From contig NZ_AKGD01000004.1 in the NCBI RefSeq assembly GCF_000271305.1, positions 558,001 to 622,000 of the forward strand: DNA of 64,000 nt, read 5' to 3'. How positions within the stretch are numbered: the first letter of the stretch is position 1; every line of letters starts with the position of its first letter. This DNA comes from Hydrocarboniphaga effusa AP103. Lineage in GTDB: Bacteria; Pseudomonadota; Gammaproteobacteria; Nevskiales; Nevskiaceae. The notes under the pieces are model-generated. The model was not told where the DNA came from, did no database searches, and saw only the letters and a list, made by a program, of their open reading frames with translations. Below are positions 19,205 to 27,597 of the stretch, piece after piece. The translations under genes were made by a program, and so were the position numbers.

Positions 19205-21175
19205 TCAGGCCGCCACGGAGCCGGCGGGCGACGTCGCCGTCGCGGGCTTGCGCTCGAGCCGGTAACGGCGATCGCTTGCCGCGACGATCCCGCCGAAGAA
19301 CATCAGCAGGCCGCCGAACCAGACCAGACGCATCATCGGCTTGTAGTAGAAGCGCAGCGCCCAATCCTGCTCGCCGATCGGCTCGCCGAGCGCCACGTAG
19401 AGATCGCGCCTCGGGGTGTGATCGACCGCCGCCTCGGTCATGACGCTGCGCTGCGACGGATACAGCCGCTTCTCGGGCGTCAGCAGCGCGATCTGTCGGC
19501 CATTCTTCTCGACGAGCACGCGGCCGGTGTCACTCTTGTAGTTCGAGCCATTCACGGGCTCCACGCCCTGGAACGTGAAGTCATAGCCGCCGATGTCGGT
19601 GGCCTGCCCGGGCGCCAGACGCACGTCCTTTTCGACGCTGAACAGGCTCGTGAAGGTGACGCCGAGCACCCACACGCCGAGCCCGAGATGGGCCAGCGTC
19701 ATGCCCCAGGTGCCGGCCGGAATCGAGCGCAGCGCGGCGATCCGATCGCGCTTGGAACGCAGGCGATGCAGCACGTCGAGCATCGACCCCGCCAGAACCC
19801 AGACCGCGAACACCGAGCCGACGATCGCGAGCCAGTTCCAGCTGCCTTCGAGCACGAACGGCAGCAGACCGCCCACGACCAGCGCCACGATCGCAACCCA
19901 GCGCAGGCGCGACACCACGTCCGCGAACTTCGCGCGCTTCCAGCCCACCAGCGCCGAAACGCCGACGAGCAAGGCCAGCGGGGACATCAGCGGCAGGAAC
20001 ACCGCGTTGAAGTACGGCGGGCCGACCGAAACCTTGCCGAGCCCCAGCGCATCGGCGATCAGCGGATACAGCGTGCCGAGCAGCACCGCGGCGCCGGCCG
20101 CGACAAGGAAGACGTTGTTGAGCAGCAGCACGCCTTCACGCGAGAACAGCTGCACTTCGGCCTCGGAGACCAGCTTGTGCGCGCGCGCCGCATAGAGCGT
20201 CAGCGCGCCGCCGAGCACGGCGCCGAGAAACACCAGGATGAAGGTTCCGCGTGCCGGGTCGGTGGCGAACGCATGCACGGAGACGAGCACGCCCGAGCGA
20301 ACCAGGAAGGTGCCGAGCAGCGACAGCGCGAACGCGAGAATCGCCAACAGCACGGTCCAGCTCTTGAGCACGCCGCGCTTCTCGGTGACCGCCAGCGAAT
20401 GGATCAGCGCGGTGCCGATCAGCCAGGGCATGAACGAGGCGTTCTCGACCGGATCCCAGAACCACCAGCCGCCCCAGCCGAGTTCGTTGTACGCCCACCA
20501 CGACCCGAGCGTGATGCCCATGGTCAGGAAGGTCCAGGCCATCGTCGTCCACGGCCGCGTCCAGCGCGCCCAGGCCACGTCGAGCTTGCCCGTCACGAGC
20601 GCCGCGATCGCGAACGCGAAGGCCACCGCGCAGCCGACGTAGCCCATGTAGAGCGTCGGCGGATGAATGATCATGCCGGGATCCTGCAGCAGCGGATTGA
20701 GGTCGCGACCTTCGGGCGGAACCGGAAACACGCGCTCGAACGGATTGCTGACGGTCAGCAAGAACAGCAGAAAGCCCACCGCGATCGCGCCGAGCGTGGC
20801 GAGTACGAGCGCGGCGATGTCGGGCGGCAGGCGCTTGCTCGACAGCGAGACCGCGAAAGTCCAGCCCGACAGCATCAGCACCCACAGCAGCAGCGAGCCT
20901 TCGTGCGCGCCCCAGACCGCGGTGAAGCGGTAGATCAGCGGCAGGTCCGAGTGCGAATTGCTGGCGACGTAAAGCAGCGAGAAATCGCCCTGCACGAACG
21001 CCAGCGTCAGAATCGCGTAGGCCAGCAGCACGAGCGGAAACTGCGTCTGCGCACCGCTCACGCCGATCGCGAGCAGACGCGAATCGCGGCGCAGGTAGCC
21101 GATCACCGGCAGGATCGCCTGAGCGATCGCGACACCGAGCGCGAGCACCAATGCGTAGTGGCCAATCTCCGCCAT
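19205..21175 (-). CDS. ccmF: Haem lyase subunit CcmF
   Basis: This large polytopic protein, about 14 helices, ligates haem to apocytochrome c with CcmH and CcmI. The 656-residue length is standard. It carries the WWD tryptophan-rich haem-handling motif GWGGWWFWDPVENASFMPWL and the HEGSLLLWVL segment with a conserved histidine. It starts 10 bp after ccmE in the same operon. Confidence 0.97.
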   Translation of the reverse strand: MAEIGHYALVLALGVAIAQAILPVIGYLRRDSRLLAIGVSGAQTQFPLVLLAYAILTLAFVQGDFSLLYVASNSHSDLPLIYRFTAVWGAHEGSLLLWVLMLSGWTFAVSLSSKRLPPDIAALVLATLGAIAVGFLLFLLTVSNPFERVFPVPPEGRDLNPLLQDPGMIIHPPTLYMGYVGCAVAFAFAIAALVTGKLDVAWARWTRPWTTMAWTFLTMGITLGSWWAYNELGWGGWWFWDPVENASFMPWLIGTALIHSLAVTEKRGVLKSWTVLLAILAFALSLLGTFLVRSGVLVSVHAFATDPARGTFILVFLGAVLGGALTLYAARAHKLVSEAEVQLFSREGVLLLNNVFLVAAGAAVLLGTLYPLIADALGLGKVSVGPPYFNAVFLPLMSPLALLVGVSALVGWKRAKFADVVSRLRWVAIVALVVGGLLPFVLEGSWNWLAIVGSVFAVWVLAGSMLDVLHRLRSKRDRIAALRSIPAGTWGMTLAHLGLGVWVLGVTFTSLFSVEKDVRLAPGQATDIGGYDFTFQGVEPVNGSNYKSDTGRVLVEKNGRQIALLTPEKRLYPSQRSVMTEAAVDHTPRRDLYVALGEPIGEQDWALRFYYKPMMRLVWFGGLLMFFGGIVAASDRRYRLERKPATATSPAGSVAA

Positions 21176-21185
21176 CGCCTACTCC

Positions 21186-21659
21186 TTACTCGCCTGAACT
21201 TGCCGACTGCACCGACTTGAACGGCGCGCAGGAATGCTTGCCATCCGGCGTCGTCAGCGATTTTGCGAGCTCCGGCGGCATGTAATTTTCGTCGTGCTTG
21301 GCAAGCACTTCTTCGGCCGTGAACTGGCCGTCGTCGCCGAGCTGTCCGGTGGCGACGATGCCCTGACCTTCGCGAAACAGATCCGGCAGGATGCCGTCGT
21401 AGCGCACCTTCACCTTCTGCGCGCAATCGGCGAGCGTGAAGCTCACGAGCAGGCCTTCGCCGCGCTGCAGGCTGCCCTGCTCGACCAGGCCACCGAGCCG
21501 CAGCCGCGCATGCTTGGGCGCGTTCTGCGCCACCAGATCGCTCGGCGTGTAGAAATACATCATGTTCTTGCGAAAGGCCGTGAAACCGAGCACCGCCGCC
21601 AGCGCGATCCCGCCGACCAGCACGCCCACCCACAGCATTCTGCTTTGACGCTTAGTCAT
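21186..21659 (-). CDS. ccmE: Haem chaperone CcmE
   Basis: This periplasmic haem carrier forms a covalent bond to haem through a histidine. The 157-residue protein has an N-terminal membrane anchor (8-28), an OB-fold and the haem motif KHDENYMPPE with H122 and Y126, equivalent to E. coli H130 and Y134. Its ATG overlaps the ccmD stop by 8 nt, implying translational coupling. Confidence 0.97.
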   Translation of the reverse strand: MTKRQSRMLWVGVLVGGIALAAVLGFTAFRKNMMYFYTPSDLVAQNAPKHARLRLGGLVEQGSLQRGEGLLVSFTLADCAQKVKVRYDGILPDLFREGQGIVATGQLGDDGQFTAEEVLAKHDENYMPPELAKSLTTPDGKHSCAPFKSVQSASSGE

Positions 21660-21816
21660 CGTCTTTCTCGCTCTGGCCTTCGGCCAGTTGCTGGATCACG
21701 CTGCGACGGCGCAGGGCGGGCGTCACGAGGTTCCAGACCAGCACCAGCACGAACACGCCGAAGCTGCCCCAGACGTACGCGGCATAGCCGCCCATGGAGA
21801 GAAAGGAACTAGACAT
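21652..21816 (-). CDS. ccmD: Haem exporter subunit CcmD
   Basis: This 54-residue protein is one membrane helix that helps release holo-CcmE from CcmABC. It starts MSSSFLSMGGYAAYVWGSFG, containing the MGGYAxxVW motif typical of CcmD, followed by a hydrophobic FVLVLVWN stretch and a charged RRRSVIQQLAEGQ tail. The ATG at 21816 overlaps the ccmC end by 8 nt; an internal ATG at 21795 would give 47 residues and is possible. Its stop overlaps ccmE. Confidence 0.9.
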   Translation of the reverse strand: MSSSFLSMGGYAAYVWGSFGVFVLVLVWNLVTPALRRRSVIQQLAEGQSEKDDD

Positions 21817-22558
21817 CGAAGCTCAGCATGCGTTCACGAACCCAGGACGAATGACGCTCGCGCAGCAGCAATTCGTTCTGCACGCGCCGGATCACCGCCC
21901 AGGCGAAGAACGTCATGCAACCCACGCTCATCGACAGCAGCGGCCACAGCATGTCGGCGGCGATGCTCGGCTTGCCGATCTTCGACACCGTCGGGCCCTG
22001 GTGCAGGCTGTTCCACCATTCCACCGAGTAATGCACGATCGGCACGTTGACCACGCCGACGAGCGCGAGCAGGCCGCAGGCACGAGCCGCGGTGCGCGGA
22101 TCTTCGAAGGACTGATTCAGCGCGATCACGCCGAGATACAGAAACAGCAGCACGAGTTCGGACGTCAGCCGCGCATCCCAGACCCAATACGCGCCCCACA
22201 TCGGCTTGCCCCAGAGCATGCCGGTGACGAGCGCGAGCGCGGTGAAGCTCGCGCCGACCGGAGCCGCGCAGACCACCACGCATTCGGCGAGCTTGATGCG
22301 CCAGATGATGGCGACGAAAGCCGCCGACGCCATCGCGCTGTAGCCGAACAACGAGAGCCATGCGGCCGGCACGTGGACGTAGATGATGCGAAAGGCTTCG
22401 CCCTGCTGGTAATCGGCGGGCGCGAGCACCAGGCCGCCGATCAGGCCGTAGCCGATCAGCAGCGCAGAGGCGATCGCGAGCCACGGCGCCCAGCGATCAG
22501 CCAGGCGATAGAACGCGGGGGGAGAAGCGAGTCGATGGAACCAGGTCCACATGCCCAT
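21809..22558 (-). CDS. ccmC: Haem exporter protein CcmC
   Basis: This six-helix membrane protein loads haem onto CcmE. The 249 residues include the WWD-type motif WGAYWVWDARLTSELVLLF and the flanking haem-ligand histidines VHVPAAW and VHYSVEWWN. Its ATG directly follows the ccmB stop, with no gap, and its 3' end overlaps ccmD. Order and length match System I operons. Confidence 0.97.
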   Translation of the reverse strand: MGMWTWFHRLASPPAFYRLADRWAPWLAIASALLIGYGLIGGLVLAPADYQQGEAFRIIYVHVPAAWLSLFGYSAMASAAFVAIIWRIKLAECVVVCAAPVGASFTALALVTGMLWGKPMWGAYWVWDARLTSELVLLFLYLGVIALNQSFEDPRTAARACGLLALVGVVNVPIVHYSVEWWNSLHQGPTVSKIGKPSIAADMLWPLLSMSVGCMTFFAWAVIRRVQNELLLRERHSSWVRERMLSFDV

Positions 22559-23227
22559 TCAGTCGAAGCTATTACGCAAGGCCGCGGTAGCGGCGATAGG
22601 CAGCAGGCACAGACCCAGCGCCAGAAGAGAGCCCAGCAAGTATAACGGACCACCTGCGGACAGGCCGTTGGCTGCTGCGCGCGCAGCACCCGAGCCGAAA
22701 ATCACGATCGGCCCGATCATCGGCAGCACCAGCACGGGCAGCAGCACGCCGGCGCGCGGCAGGCCCACCGTGAGCGCCGCCGCGAAGCCGCCGATCAGGC
22801 TCAGCATCGGGGTTCCGAGCAGCAATCCGGCGAGCAGCGCAGGCAGCACTTCGGACGGCGTGCCGAGTTGCAGGGCCAGCGGCGCCGCGATCAGCGACAG
22901 CGGCAATCCACTCAGTATCCAGTGACCGATGAGCTTGGCGTAGATCACCGGGAAAGGCCCCGATTCGCAGAGGAAGACCTGCTCGAGCGTGCCGTCCTCG
23001 AAGTCGCCGCGAAACAGCCGATCGAGCGTCAGCAGCGCCGACAGCAGCGCGCCCATCCACAAAATGGCCGGAGCGAACGCGGACAGATGCGGATCGTTGG
23101 GCTTGCCGCCGAGCGCGAACAAGGTCACCACGATCAGATAGAACAACGGCGGCATCAGCCACTCGCCCTTGTGACGCATCGCCAGGCCGAGTTCGCGAGC
23201 GATCGCGGCACCGAACGCGCCGATCAT
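22559..23227 (-). CDS. ccmB: Haem exporter membrane subunit CcmB
   Basis: This is the permease of the CcmAB ABC transporter, which powers release of holo-CcmE. The 222 residues have six predicted helices and the conserved EDGTLEQVFLCESGP region and FLYLIVVTLFALG-like segment (here PLFYLIVVTLFALGG). The ATG at 23227 overlaps the ccmA stop as ATGA, which decides against the longer upstream frame. Confidence 0.95.
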   Translation of the reverse strand: MIGAFGAAIARELGLAMRHKGEWLMPPLFYLIVVTLFALGGKPNDPHLSAFAPAILWMGALLSALLTLDRLFRGDFEDGTLEQVFLCESGPFPVIYAKLIGHWILSGLPLSLIAAPLALQLGTPSEVLPALLAGLLLGTPMLSLIGGFAAALTVGLPRAGVLLPVLVLPMIGPIVIFGSGAARAAANGLSAGGPLYLLGSLLALGLCLLPIAATAALRNSFD

Positions 23228-23814
23228 CGTGCGAGCTCCAGCACCGTCAGGCGCTCGTCGATCACCGGCAGCGGTTGATGACTCGTCACCAGCGCGGCGC
23301 CGTTCTTGGCCAGATGTTCGTCGATGATCTCGGCGAAGCGCAGCAAGCCTTCGGCATCGAGCGCGCTGAGCGGCTCGTCGAGCAGCCAGAGCTTGCGCGG
23401 CACCGCGAGCAGGCGCGCCAGCGCGGCGCGGCGCTTCTGGCCGGCCGACAAAGTTCTCGCCGGACGATGGCGCAGCCTGGAGAGCCCGAGCCGATCGAGC
23501 GCCTGCACGGTGGCGGCGCCTTCGGCGCCTTGCAAAGCGCACCAGAACCGCAGGTTCTCGATCACGCTCAGATCGGGGTTCAAGGCGTTCTTGTGCCCAA
23601 GCCAGTGCAGGCCGCCTTCGGGCCGCTCGACCCGCCCGGACACCGGGGCGCGCAATCCGGCAAGCACTTCGAGCAGCGAGGTCTTGCCGGCGCCGTTGCG
23701 CCCCTTGAGATGCAACACGCTGCCCGCATGCAGCGTCAGCGACAGCTCGCTGACCAGGACGCGGTCACCGCGTCCCAGCGACAAGTCATGGGTGCTGAGC
23801 AGGGCGGGCGTCAT
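23224..23814 (-). CDS. ccmA: Haem exporter ATP-binding protein CcmA
   Basis: This ATPase of the CcmAB complex has 196 residues with Walker A GRNGAGKTS, signature LSAGQKRRAALARLL, Walker B LWLLDEP and H-loop VTSHQ. The start at 23814 was chosen because sequence upstream has no homology and would run toward the tRNA-Leu gene 88 bp away. It is the first gene of the nine-gene ccm operon. No clear promoter is visible; read-through from the tRNA genes is possible. Confidence 0.96.
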   Translation of the reverse strand: MTPALLSTHDLSLGRGDRVLVSELSLTLHAGSVLHLKGRNGAGKTSLLEVLAGLRAPVSGRVERPEGGLHWLGHKNALNPDLSVIENLRFWCALQGAEGAATVQALDRLGLSRLRHRPARTLSAGQKRRAALARLLAVPRKLWLLDEPLSALDAEGLLRFAEIIDEHLAKNGAALVTSHQPLPVIDERLTVLELAR

Positions 23815-23902
23815 GGGCGCGCATCTTAGCCGATGACAACGCGCAAGCCTTGATTCGAGACAAAAATACCAAGGCAAGAACCATTTGCGACGAAGCCCGC
23901 GT

Positions 23903-23989
23903 TGGTGCCCGAGGCCGGAATCGAACCGGCACAACCGTGAGGTCGAGGGATTTTAAGTCCCTTGTGTCTACCAGTTTCACCACTCGGGC
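23903..23989 (-). tRNA. tRNA-Leu (UAA anticodon)
   Basis: An 87-nt class II tRNA with the long variable arm expected of leucine. The acceptor GCCCGAG pairs with CTCGGGC, then A and an encoded CCA. The anticodon loop reads CTTAAAA, giving UAA. It occupies the position of leuZ in the E. coli glyW-cysT-leuZ cluster. Confidence 0.96.
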
Positions 23990-24051
23990 GAGCGACTTTC
24001 GCAATATCGCGGACAGGCTCGCGCAGAGCGCTTCGCACGAAGATTGGAAAA

Positions 24052-24125
24052 TGGAGGCTGGGGTCGGAATTGAACCGGCGTACGCGGATTTGCAGTCCGC
24101 TGCATGACCACTCTGCCACCCAGCC
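24052..24125 (-). tRNA. tRNA-Cys (GCA anticodon)
   Basis: A 74-nt tRNA with acceptor GGCTGGG/CCCAGCC, discriminator U and encoded CCA. The anticodon loop CTGCAAA gives GCA, cysteine. It sits between tRNA-Gly and tRNA-Leu. A strong terminator lies between it and the upstream tRNA-Gly, so it probably needs its own promoter in the 45 bp before 24125; I could not identify one confidently. Confidence 0.96.
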
Positions 24126-24170
24126 AGGGTGTCTAAGTCTACTCGCTGACCGAGGTCAGGAGTGAAAGAA

Positions 24171-24195
24171 AAAACCCCGGTTTACCCGGGGTTTT
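24171..24195 (-). terminator. Intrinsic terminator between tRNA-Gly and tRNA-Cys
   Basis: A 10-bp stem (24171-24180 with 24186-24195) closes on a 5-nt loop with core CCCCGG. On the minus strand it is followed by six U. It lies 8 bp after the CCA end of tRNA-Gly, so it should end the pgsA/tRNA-Gly transcript. Confidence 0.85.
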
Positions 24196-24203
24196 CATAA
24201 GCC

Positions 24204-24279
24204 TGGAGCGGGAAACGGGATTCGAACCCGCGACCTCAACCTTGGCAAGGTTGCGCTCTACCAACTGAGCTATTCCCGC
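24204..24279 (-). tRNA. tRNA-Gly (GCC anticodon)
   Basis: A 76-nt tRNA with acceptor GCGGGAA/TTCCCGC, discriminator U and encoded CCA; the anticodon loop contains GCC. The T-loop GTTCGAATC is intact. It follows pgsA by about 115 bp, like glyW in E. coli. Confidence 0.96.
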
Positions 24280-24393
24280 GAAGAGGCGCGCATTTTAGCG
24301 TTTGAAGCCTCTGTGTCAACAACCTTTTTTGAAATTCCTCGAAAATCTTTTTTTGCCGTTTTGCTTGCAATCCGGCGCTTTCTCAAAACCTGC

Positions 24394-24972
24394 TCAAAGC
24401 GGATGGTCTTCCTTCATGTAAGGCCAGGCCGCCTTGAGGTAGAGCAGCATCGACCACACGGTCAGCACGGCCGCGATGAACAGGATGCCGAAGCCGATCT
24501 TGTAGATCGGGATGCCGTAGAACGGGATGCCCCAGAGCATCATGCCGATGGCGACCATCTGGAAAATGGTCTTGAACTTGCCGACCTTGCCGACCGCCAC
24601 GCTCGTGCGCTGGCCGAGTTCGGCCATCCATTCGCGCAGGGCCGAGATCGTGACCTCGCGGCCGATGATGATGGCGACGAGCACCGCGAGCAGCCGCCCT
24701 CGCCCTTCGGCGACCTCGGCATCGAGCAGCATGATCAGGGTGACGGTGACGAGCAGCTTGTCGGCGACCGGGTCGAGAAAGGCGCCGAACTTGGAGGTCT
24801 GCCCCCACTTGCGGGCCAGGTAGCCGTCGATCCAGTCGGTCACGCAGGCCGCCGCGTAGAGCAGCGTCGCGATCTGGCGCGAGTGCTCGATCGGCAGATA
24901 GAACAGAACCAGCACGACCGGAATCACAGCGACGCGCAGCACCGTGAGCAGGTTGGGCAGGTTCATGTTCAT
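24394..24972 (-). CDS. pgsA: CDP-diacylglycerol--glycerol-3-phosphate 3-phosphatidyltransferase
   Basis: This membrane enzyme makes phosphatidylglycerol-phosphate, the committed step to phosphatidylglycerol and cardiolipin. The 192-residue protein carries the CDP-alcohol phosphotransferase motif with D46, D49-G50, A53-R54, G63, D67 and D71, in a helix-rich chain. The start MNMNLPNLLTVLR at 24972 matches family length; an open frame continuing upstream through uvrC is a shadow. It lies between uvrC and tRNA-Gly as in E. coli. Confidence 0.95.
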   Translation of the reverse strand: MNMNLPNLLTVLRVAVIPVVLVLFYLPIEHSRQIATLLYAAACVTDWIDGYLARKWGQTSKFGAFLDPVADKLLVTVTLIMLLDAEVAEGRGRLLAVLVAIIIGREVTISALREWMAELGQRTSVAVGKVGKFKTIFQMVAIGMMLWGIPFYGIPIYKIGFGILFIAAVLTVWSMLLYLKAAWPYMKEDHPL

Positions 24973-25058
24973 GGGCCGAGTATCAGCTTTTTTTGACTTG
25001 CGTGCGCTTTTACCCAGGCCCGACCTTCGTCGCGATGAACCGCCGTCCGGCGAGCCGC

Positions 25059-26882
25059 TCAGTCGCGGTAGAACGCATAGATGCGCTCGGCCAGCGTGCG
25101 GCTCACGCCCTCGACCTGGGCGAGCTGGTCGACCGTCGCGCGCCGCAGCTGCGTGGTGCCGCCGAAGGCGTTGAGCAACGCGCGCCGGCGCGCCGGCCCC
25201 AGGCCCTCGATCGATTCGAGCCCCGACGTGAGCCTGGCCTTCTCGCGACGGCCACGATGCCCGGTGATCGCGAAGCGATGCGCCTCGTCGCGTATGCGCT
25301 GGATCAGGTGCAGCGCCGGCGAATCGGCCGCGAGCCGCAGCGGAAATTCCATCTCGGGAAGAATCAGTTCTTCGAGGCCCGGCTTGCGCGTCGGGCCCTT
25401 GGCGATCGCGACGATGCGCAGGTCTTCGATGCCGAGTTCGTCGAGCGCCTCGAGCGCCGAATTGAGCTGGCCCTGGCCGCCGTCGATGAACAGCACATCG
25501 GGCTTCTGCACTTCGCCGTTCTTGATGCGCGCGAAACGCCGCCCAACGGCCTGCTTGATCGCGGCGTAGTCGTCTCCGGGCGTGATGCCGTCGATGTTGA
25601 ACTTGCGATAGCTCGCCTTGACCGGCCCGCCTTCGCCGAACACCACGCACGAGGCCACCGCTTTCTCGCCGCGCGTGTGGCTGATGTCGAAGCACTCCAT
25701 GCGCTTGGGAGGATGTTCCAGATCGAGCGCGCGCTGCAGTTCGAGCAGGCGCTGATCCATGCTCGCGGATTCGACGAGCCGCGTCGACAGCGCCTGCAGC
25801 GCGGTGTTCTGCGCGATCTCGACGAGCTGCAGCTTGGCGCCGCGCTGCGGATGCCGGATCGCGACCTTGCGACCGGCGTGCTGGCTGATCGCCTGTTCGA
25901 GCCAGTCGAGATCCTCGAGTTCGTGGCTGATCAGGATTTCGGGCGGCGCCGGATACTGCGCGTAATGCTGGCTGATGAAGCTGTCGAGCAGCTCGCTGAT
26001 TTCGGCATGCGGCGGATGCTTCGGAAAGTGGCTGCGATGGCCGAGATTCACGCCATCGCGCACGCTCATCACGACGACGCAGCTCGAACCCGCATGCGGC
26101 GCGACGGCGACCACGTCGAGCGCATCGGCGCCGCCGGTCATCACGCGGTTCTCGCGCACACGCTTGAGCGCGGCGATCTGATCGCGCAGGCGCGCGGCGA
26201 GTTCGAACTCCAGGGCTTCGGACGCCTGTTCCATTTCGGTTCCGAGTTCGCGCGCGAGCTCGTCGCCTCGGCCTTCGAGCAAGCGCCCGGCCTTGGCGAT
26301 GTCCTTGGCGTAGTCCTCGGGCGAAATCAGGTTCACGCAGGGCGCGCTGCAGCGCTTGATCTGGTGCTGCAGGCACGGCCGTTCGCGATGCGCAAAGAAG
26401 CTGTCGCGGCAAGGCCGCAGCCGGAACAGCTTCTGCAAGGTGTAGAGCGTCTCGCGCACCGCGGTCGCGTTCGGGAACGGGCCGAAATAGCGATCGGGCG
26501 GCGTCTTCGCGCCACGGTAGTAGCTGATGCGCGGATAGCGGTGCGCGCTGATGCGCACGTATGGATAACTCTTGTCGTCGCGATACATGACGTTGTATCG
26601 CGGTCCGTACTCCTTGATCAGGTTGTTTTCGAGGATCAGCGCCTCGTCTTCGGTGCGCGTCACCGTGACTTCGATGCGCCGGATCTGCGAGACCATCGAC
26701 TCGATGCGCGGGTTGCCCGAGGCGCGCAGGAAGTACTGTCCGACACGCTTCTTGAGATTGCGCGCCTTGCCGACGTACAGCAGCTCGTCCGCGCCACCGT
26801 ACATGCGGTAGACGCCCGGATGCGTGGTGAGCTGCGACAGGAATGCGCGGGAATCGAAACTGTCTGCGGGAGAAGACGCCAT
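25059..26882 (-). CDS. uvrC: Excinuclease ABC subunit C
   Basis: It makes both incisions in nucleotide excision repair with UvrB. The 607 residues contain the GIY-YIG domain near 20-98 (GVYRMYG, LLYVGKARNLKKRVG), a cysteine-rich region (CxxHQIKRCSAPC), the UVR motif near 205-240, the RNase H-like endonuclease (FDISHTRGEKAVASCVVF) and a C-terminal HhH pair (SIEGLGPARRRALLNAFGG). It follows uvrY by 38 bp and precedes pgsA by 86 bp. Confidence 0.97.
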   Translation of the reverse strand: MASSPADSFDSRAFLSQLTTHPGVYRMYGGADELLYVGKARNLKKRVGQYFLRASGNPRIESMVSQIRRIEVTVTRTEDEALILENNLIKEYGPRYNVMYRDDKSYPYVRISAHRYPRISYYRGAKTPPDRYFGPFPNATAVRETLYTLQKLFRLRPCRDSFFAHRERPCLQHQIKRCSAPCVNLISPEDYAKDIAKAGRLLEGRGDELARELGTEMEQASEALEFELAARLRDQIAALKRVRENRVMTGGADALDVVAVAPHAGSSCVVVMSVRDGVNLGHRSHFPKHPPHAEISELLDSFISQHYAQYPAPPEILISHELEDLDWLEQAISQHAGRKVAIRHPQRGAKLQLVEIAQNTALQALSTRLVESASMDQRLLELQRALDLEHPPKRMECFDISHTRGEKAVASCVVFGEGGPVKASYRKFNIDGITPGDDYAAIKQAVGRRFARIKNGEVQKPDVLFIDGGQGQLNSALEALDELGIEDLRIVAIAKGPTRKPGLEELILPEMEFPLRLAADSPALHLIQRIRDEAHRFAITGHRGRREKARLTSGLESIEGLGPARRRALLNAFGGTTQLRRATVDQLAQVEGVSRTLAERIYAFYRD

Positions 26883-26920
26883 CGTCGATCAGCGCCGGCG
26901 CAACGCGCCGGCTGTGAGAA

Positions 26921-27568
26921 TCACGGCCCTGCCTTGTCTTCCAGCAGGCCGTAACGCATCGCCATGCGCGTGAGCTCGACGTCGTTGGTGACGTTGAGCT
27001 TCTCGAACAGGCGATAGCGGTAGGTGCTCACGGTCTTCGGCGACAGGTGCAGGCGGTCTGAAATCTCCTGCGTGCCGTAGCCCTTGGTGACCATCAGCAT
27101 GACCTGGGTCTCGCGCTGGCTGAGCTGCTCGAACGGCGAATTGCCGCTGCCGCGCACGAGCGTCGCCGCGAGGTTACCGGCGACGTCGGCCGCCACGTAG
27201 TGACCGCCCGCATGCACGCGTCGAATGGCCGCCACCACTTCGTCGGCCGCCGAGTCCTTGCTCAGGTAGCCCGCGGCGCCGCCGGCCAGGAAACGGCTCG
27301 GATACGGCTCTTCCATGTGCATCGAGACGGCGATGACCTTGGTCGTCGGCGAGCGCTGCAACAGGCGGCGCGTGCATTCGAGGCCGCCGATGCCCGGCAT
27401 GTTGATGTCCATGAGCACGACATCGGGAGAATGTTCGCGAGCGAGATCGAGCGCCTCTTCGCCGCTGCTGGCTTCGGCAACGACGCTCATGTCGGAAACT
27501 TCCTGCAACACACGGCGAAGTCCGGCTCGGACGAGGCGGTGGTCGTCCACCAGCATGATCTTGATCAT
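26921..27568 (-). CDS. uvrY: UvrY/GacA-type NarL-family response regulator
   Basis: The 215-residue protein has a receiver domain with phospho-acceptor D54 (VLMDINMPG) and a C-terminal LuxR/NarL HTH near 150-210 (LSQRETQVMLMV, ISDRLHLSPKTVSTYRYRLF). Strong similarity in motif and the position directly before uvrC identify it as the UvrY/GacA/SirA orthologue, which normally answers a BarA/GacS sensor and switches on CsrA-antagonising small RNAs. Neither the sensor nor such an RNA is in the window. Confidence 0.9.
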   Translation of the reverse strand: MIKIMLVDDHRLVRAGLRRVLQEVSDMSVVAEASSGEEALDLAREHSPDVVLMDINMPGIGGLECTRRLLQRSPTTKVIAVSMHMEEPYPSRFLAGGAAGYLSKDSAADEVVAAIRRVHAGGHYVAADVAGNLAATLVRGSGNSPFEQLSQRETQVMLMVTKGYGTQEISDRLHLSPKTVSTYRYRLFEKLNVTNDVELTRMAMRYGLLEDKAGP

Positions 27569-27597
27569 CGTTCCCTGAGTATACCGATCGCTGAAAA

